Positions 63,391-64,000 of a stretch of DNA of 64,000 nucleotides are shown here, one piece after another. Every line of letters begins with the position of its first letter. Within the stretch, counting starts at the first letter, position 1. The notes under the pieces are model-generated. The model searched no databases, was not told the origin of the DNA, and worked only from the letters and a program-made list of their open reading frames with translations. Location of the stretch: NCBI RefSeq assembly GCF_018688355.1, contig NZ_CP061317.1, forward strand, positions 186,001 through 250,000. The letters are read 5' to 3'. The position numbers were made by a program, and so were the translations under genes. Source of the DNA: Polynucleobacter sp. AP-Elch-400A-B2 (GTDB lineage: Bacteria; Pseudomonadota; Gammaproteobacteria; Burkholderiales; Burkholderiaceae).

Positions 63391-64000
63391 ATGCAAAATT
63401 ACAATCGCAATAAAAAAATTCTCATTACTGGTGGCGCCGGATTTCTGGGCTCACACCTTACCGAGAAACTCCTAAAAGAGGGCAATGAGGTTTTGGTTGT
63501 TGATAACTTCTTCACGGGTACCAAGCAAAATTTAGCTCACCTCTTAGGTAATCCCAATTTGGAGCTTGTGCGTCACGATGTAACCTTCCCGCTTTATGTA
63601 GAAACTAATCAGATCTACAACTTAGCTTGTCCAGCTTCACCGGTGCACTATCAATACGATCCCGTGCAGACAACTAAAACTAGCGTCCATGGTGCTATTA
63701 ATATGCTTGGATTGGCAAAAAGAACTAGGGCGCGTATTTTGCAAGCATCTACCAGCGAGGTTTATGGTGACCCAGAGGTGCATCCACAGCCAGAAGAGTA
63801 TTGGGGCAAAGTAAATCCGATTGGTATTCGCTCCTGCTATGACGAAGGCAAGCGCTGTGCAGAAACCTTATTCTTTGACTATCACCGACAGCATCAACTA
63901 GATATCAAAGTAGTGCGTATTTTTAATACCTACGGTCCACGTATGCATCCTAATGATGGACGCGTGGTGAGCAACTTCATTGTGCAAGCCCTTAAGGGTG
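63391..64000 (+). CDS. UDP-glucuronate decarboxylase (UDP-xylose synthase), 3'-truncated by the window edge
   Basis: An SDR enzyme that converts UDP-glucuronate to UDP-xylose (or the 4-keto pentose) for surface glycans. The first 203 codons are present. They show the NAD motif ITGGAGFLGSH (11-21), VRHDVTFPLY, the decarboxylase-specific YNLACPASPVHYQ, STSEVYGDPEVHPQ and the catalytic tyrosine-lysine pair in SCYDEGKR. The frame is open to the window end. It belongs to the same glycan region as galE and rfbBDAC. Confidence 0.93.
   Translation, partial: MQNYNRNKKILITGGAGFLGSHLTEKLLKEGNEVLVVDNFFTGTKQNLAHLLGNPNLELVRHDVTFPLYVETNQIYNLACPASPVHYQYDPVQTTKTSVHGAINMLGLAKRTRARILQASTSEVYGDPEVHPQPEEYWGKVNPIGIRSCYDEGKRCAETLFFDYHRQHQLDIKVVRIFNTYGPRMHPNDGRVVSNFIVQALKG

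Noticed and set aside
1..64000. tRNA, rRNA, CRISPR, insertion sequence, prophage or integron features
   Set aside because: No cloverleaf-like segments with CCA-proximal T-arm sequence, no regularly spaced repeats, no transposase or integrase reading frames were seen in the gaps or coding regions.

Overview
The window reads as chromosomal DNA of a betaproteobacterium of the order Burkholderiales, most like a small-genome freshwater Burkholderiaceae such as Polynucleobacter. This is an inference from protein sequence style, moderate to low G+C, very short intergenic gaps and gene order (ffh-ccsA-ampD-nrdAB-histone H1-like-pfkB-prmA-accCB-aroQ-tlpA-mpl; fur/bamE-dapB-leuS-lptE-holA; yqgE-ruvX-pyrR-pyrB). 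No rRNA, tRNA, CRISPR array, insertion sequence or prophage was seen. Almost the whole window is coding.

Layout. 1-4.8 kb: the 3' part of proS, then ffh, a CcsA-type membrane protein and an AmpD amidase carrying an extra N-terminal zinc-ribbon module. 4.8-10 kb: nrdAB behind a twin NrdR-type operator, then a structured intergenic stretch and a lysine/alanine-repeat histone H1-like gene whose usual C-terminus lies in the -1 frame behind an A-run. 10-15.8 kb (minus strand): PfkB kinase, PrmA fused to a DUF3426 module, accC, accB, aroQ and a TlpA-type thioredoxin. 15.8-22.5 kb (plus): a tight operon mpl-SDR reductase-RNB nuclease-TonB-like-aroE-mtgA. 22.5-26.6 kb: pyrF, corA, and thiL-pgpA-cinA. 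26.6-33.7 kb: maeB, a barstar-like protein, rsmE, tkt, gap. 33.8-45 kb: fur and a long co-directional run bamE-dapB-leuS-lptE-holA-proA-hemJ-rlmL-rubredoxin-hemL. 45-50 kb: apaH, phrB, yqgE-ruvX-pyrR-pyrB. 50-64 kb: a surface-glycan region with glycosyltransferases, galE, an O-antigen ligase/polymerase-like protein, rfbBDAC (dTDP-L-rhamnose), a heptosyltransferase, a TolC-family protein, uppP, DUF2721 and the start of a UDP-glucuronate decarboxylase.

How the genes fit together. The core is biosynthetic: deoxynucleotides (nrdAB), malonyl-CoA (accBC), shikimate (aroE, aroQ), lysine/DAP (dapB), proline (proA), haem (hemL, hemJ), pyrimidines (pyrB, pyrF, pyrR) and carbon flux (tkt, gap, maeB). 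Cell-envelope functions recur throughout: murein recycling (ampD, mpl), murein synthesis (mtgA, uppP), outer-membrane assembly (bamE, lptE) and LPS glycan assembly.

Most unusual points: (1) the H1-like gene with an in-phase A_AAA_AAG slippery site, a stop codon directly after it and a downstream stem-loop, so the conserved-looking C-terminus is reached only by -1 frameshifting (or the gene carries an indel); (2) two domain fusions in one syntenic block (zinc-ribbon module with AmpD; PrmA with DUF3426); (3) a barstar-like gene without a neighbouring ribonuclease; (4) a paired ATATTGC palindrome upstream of aroQ-accBC.
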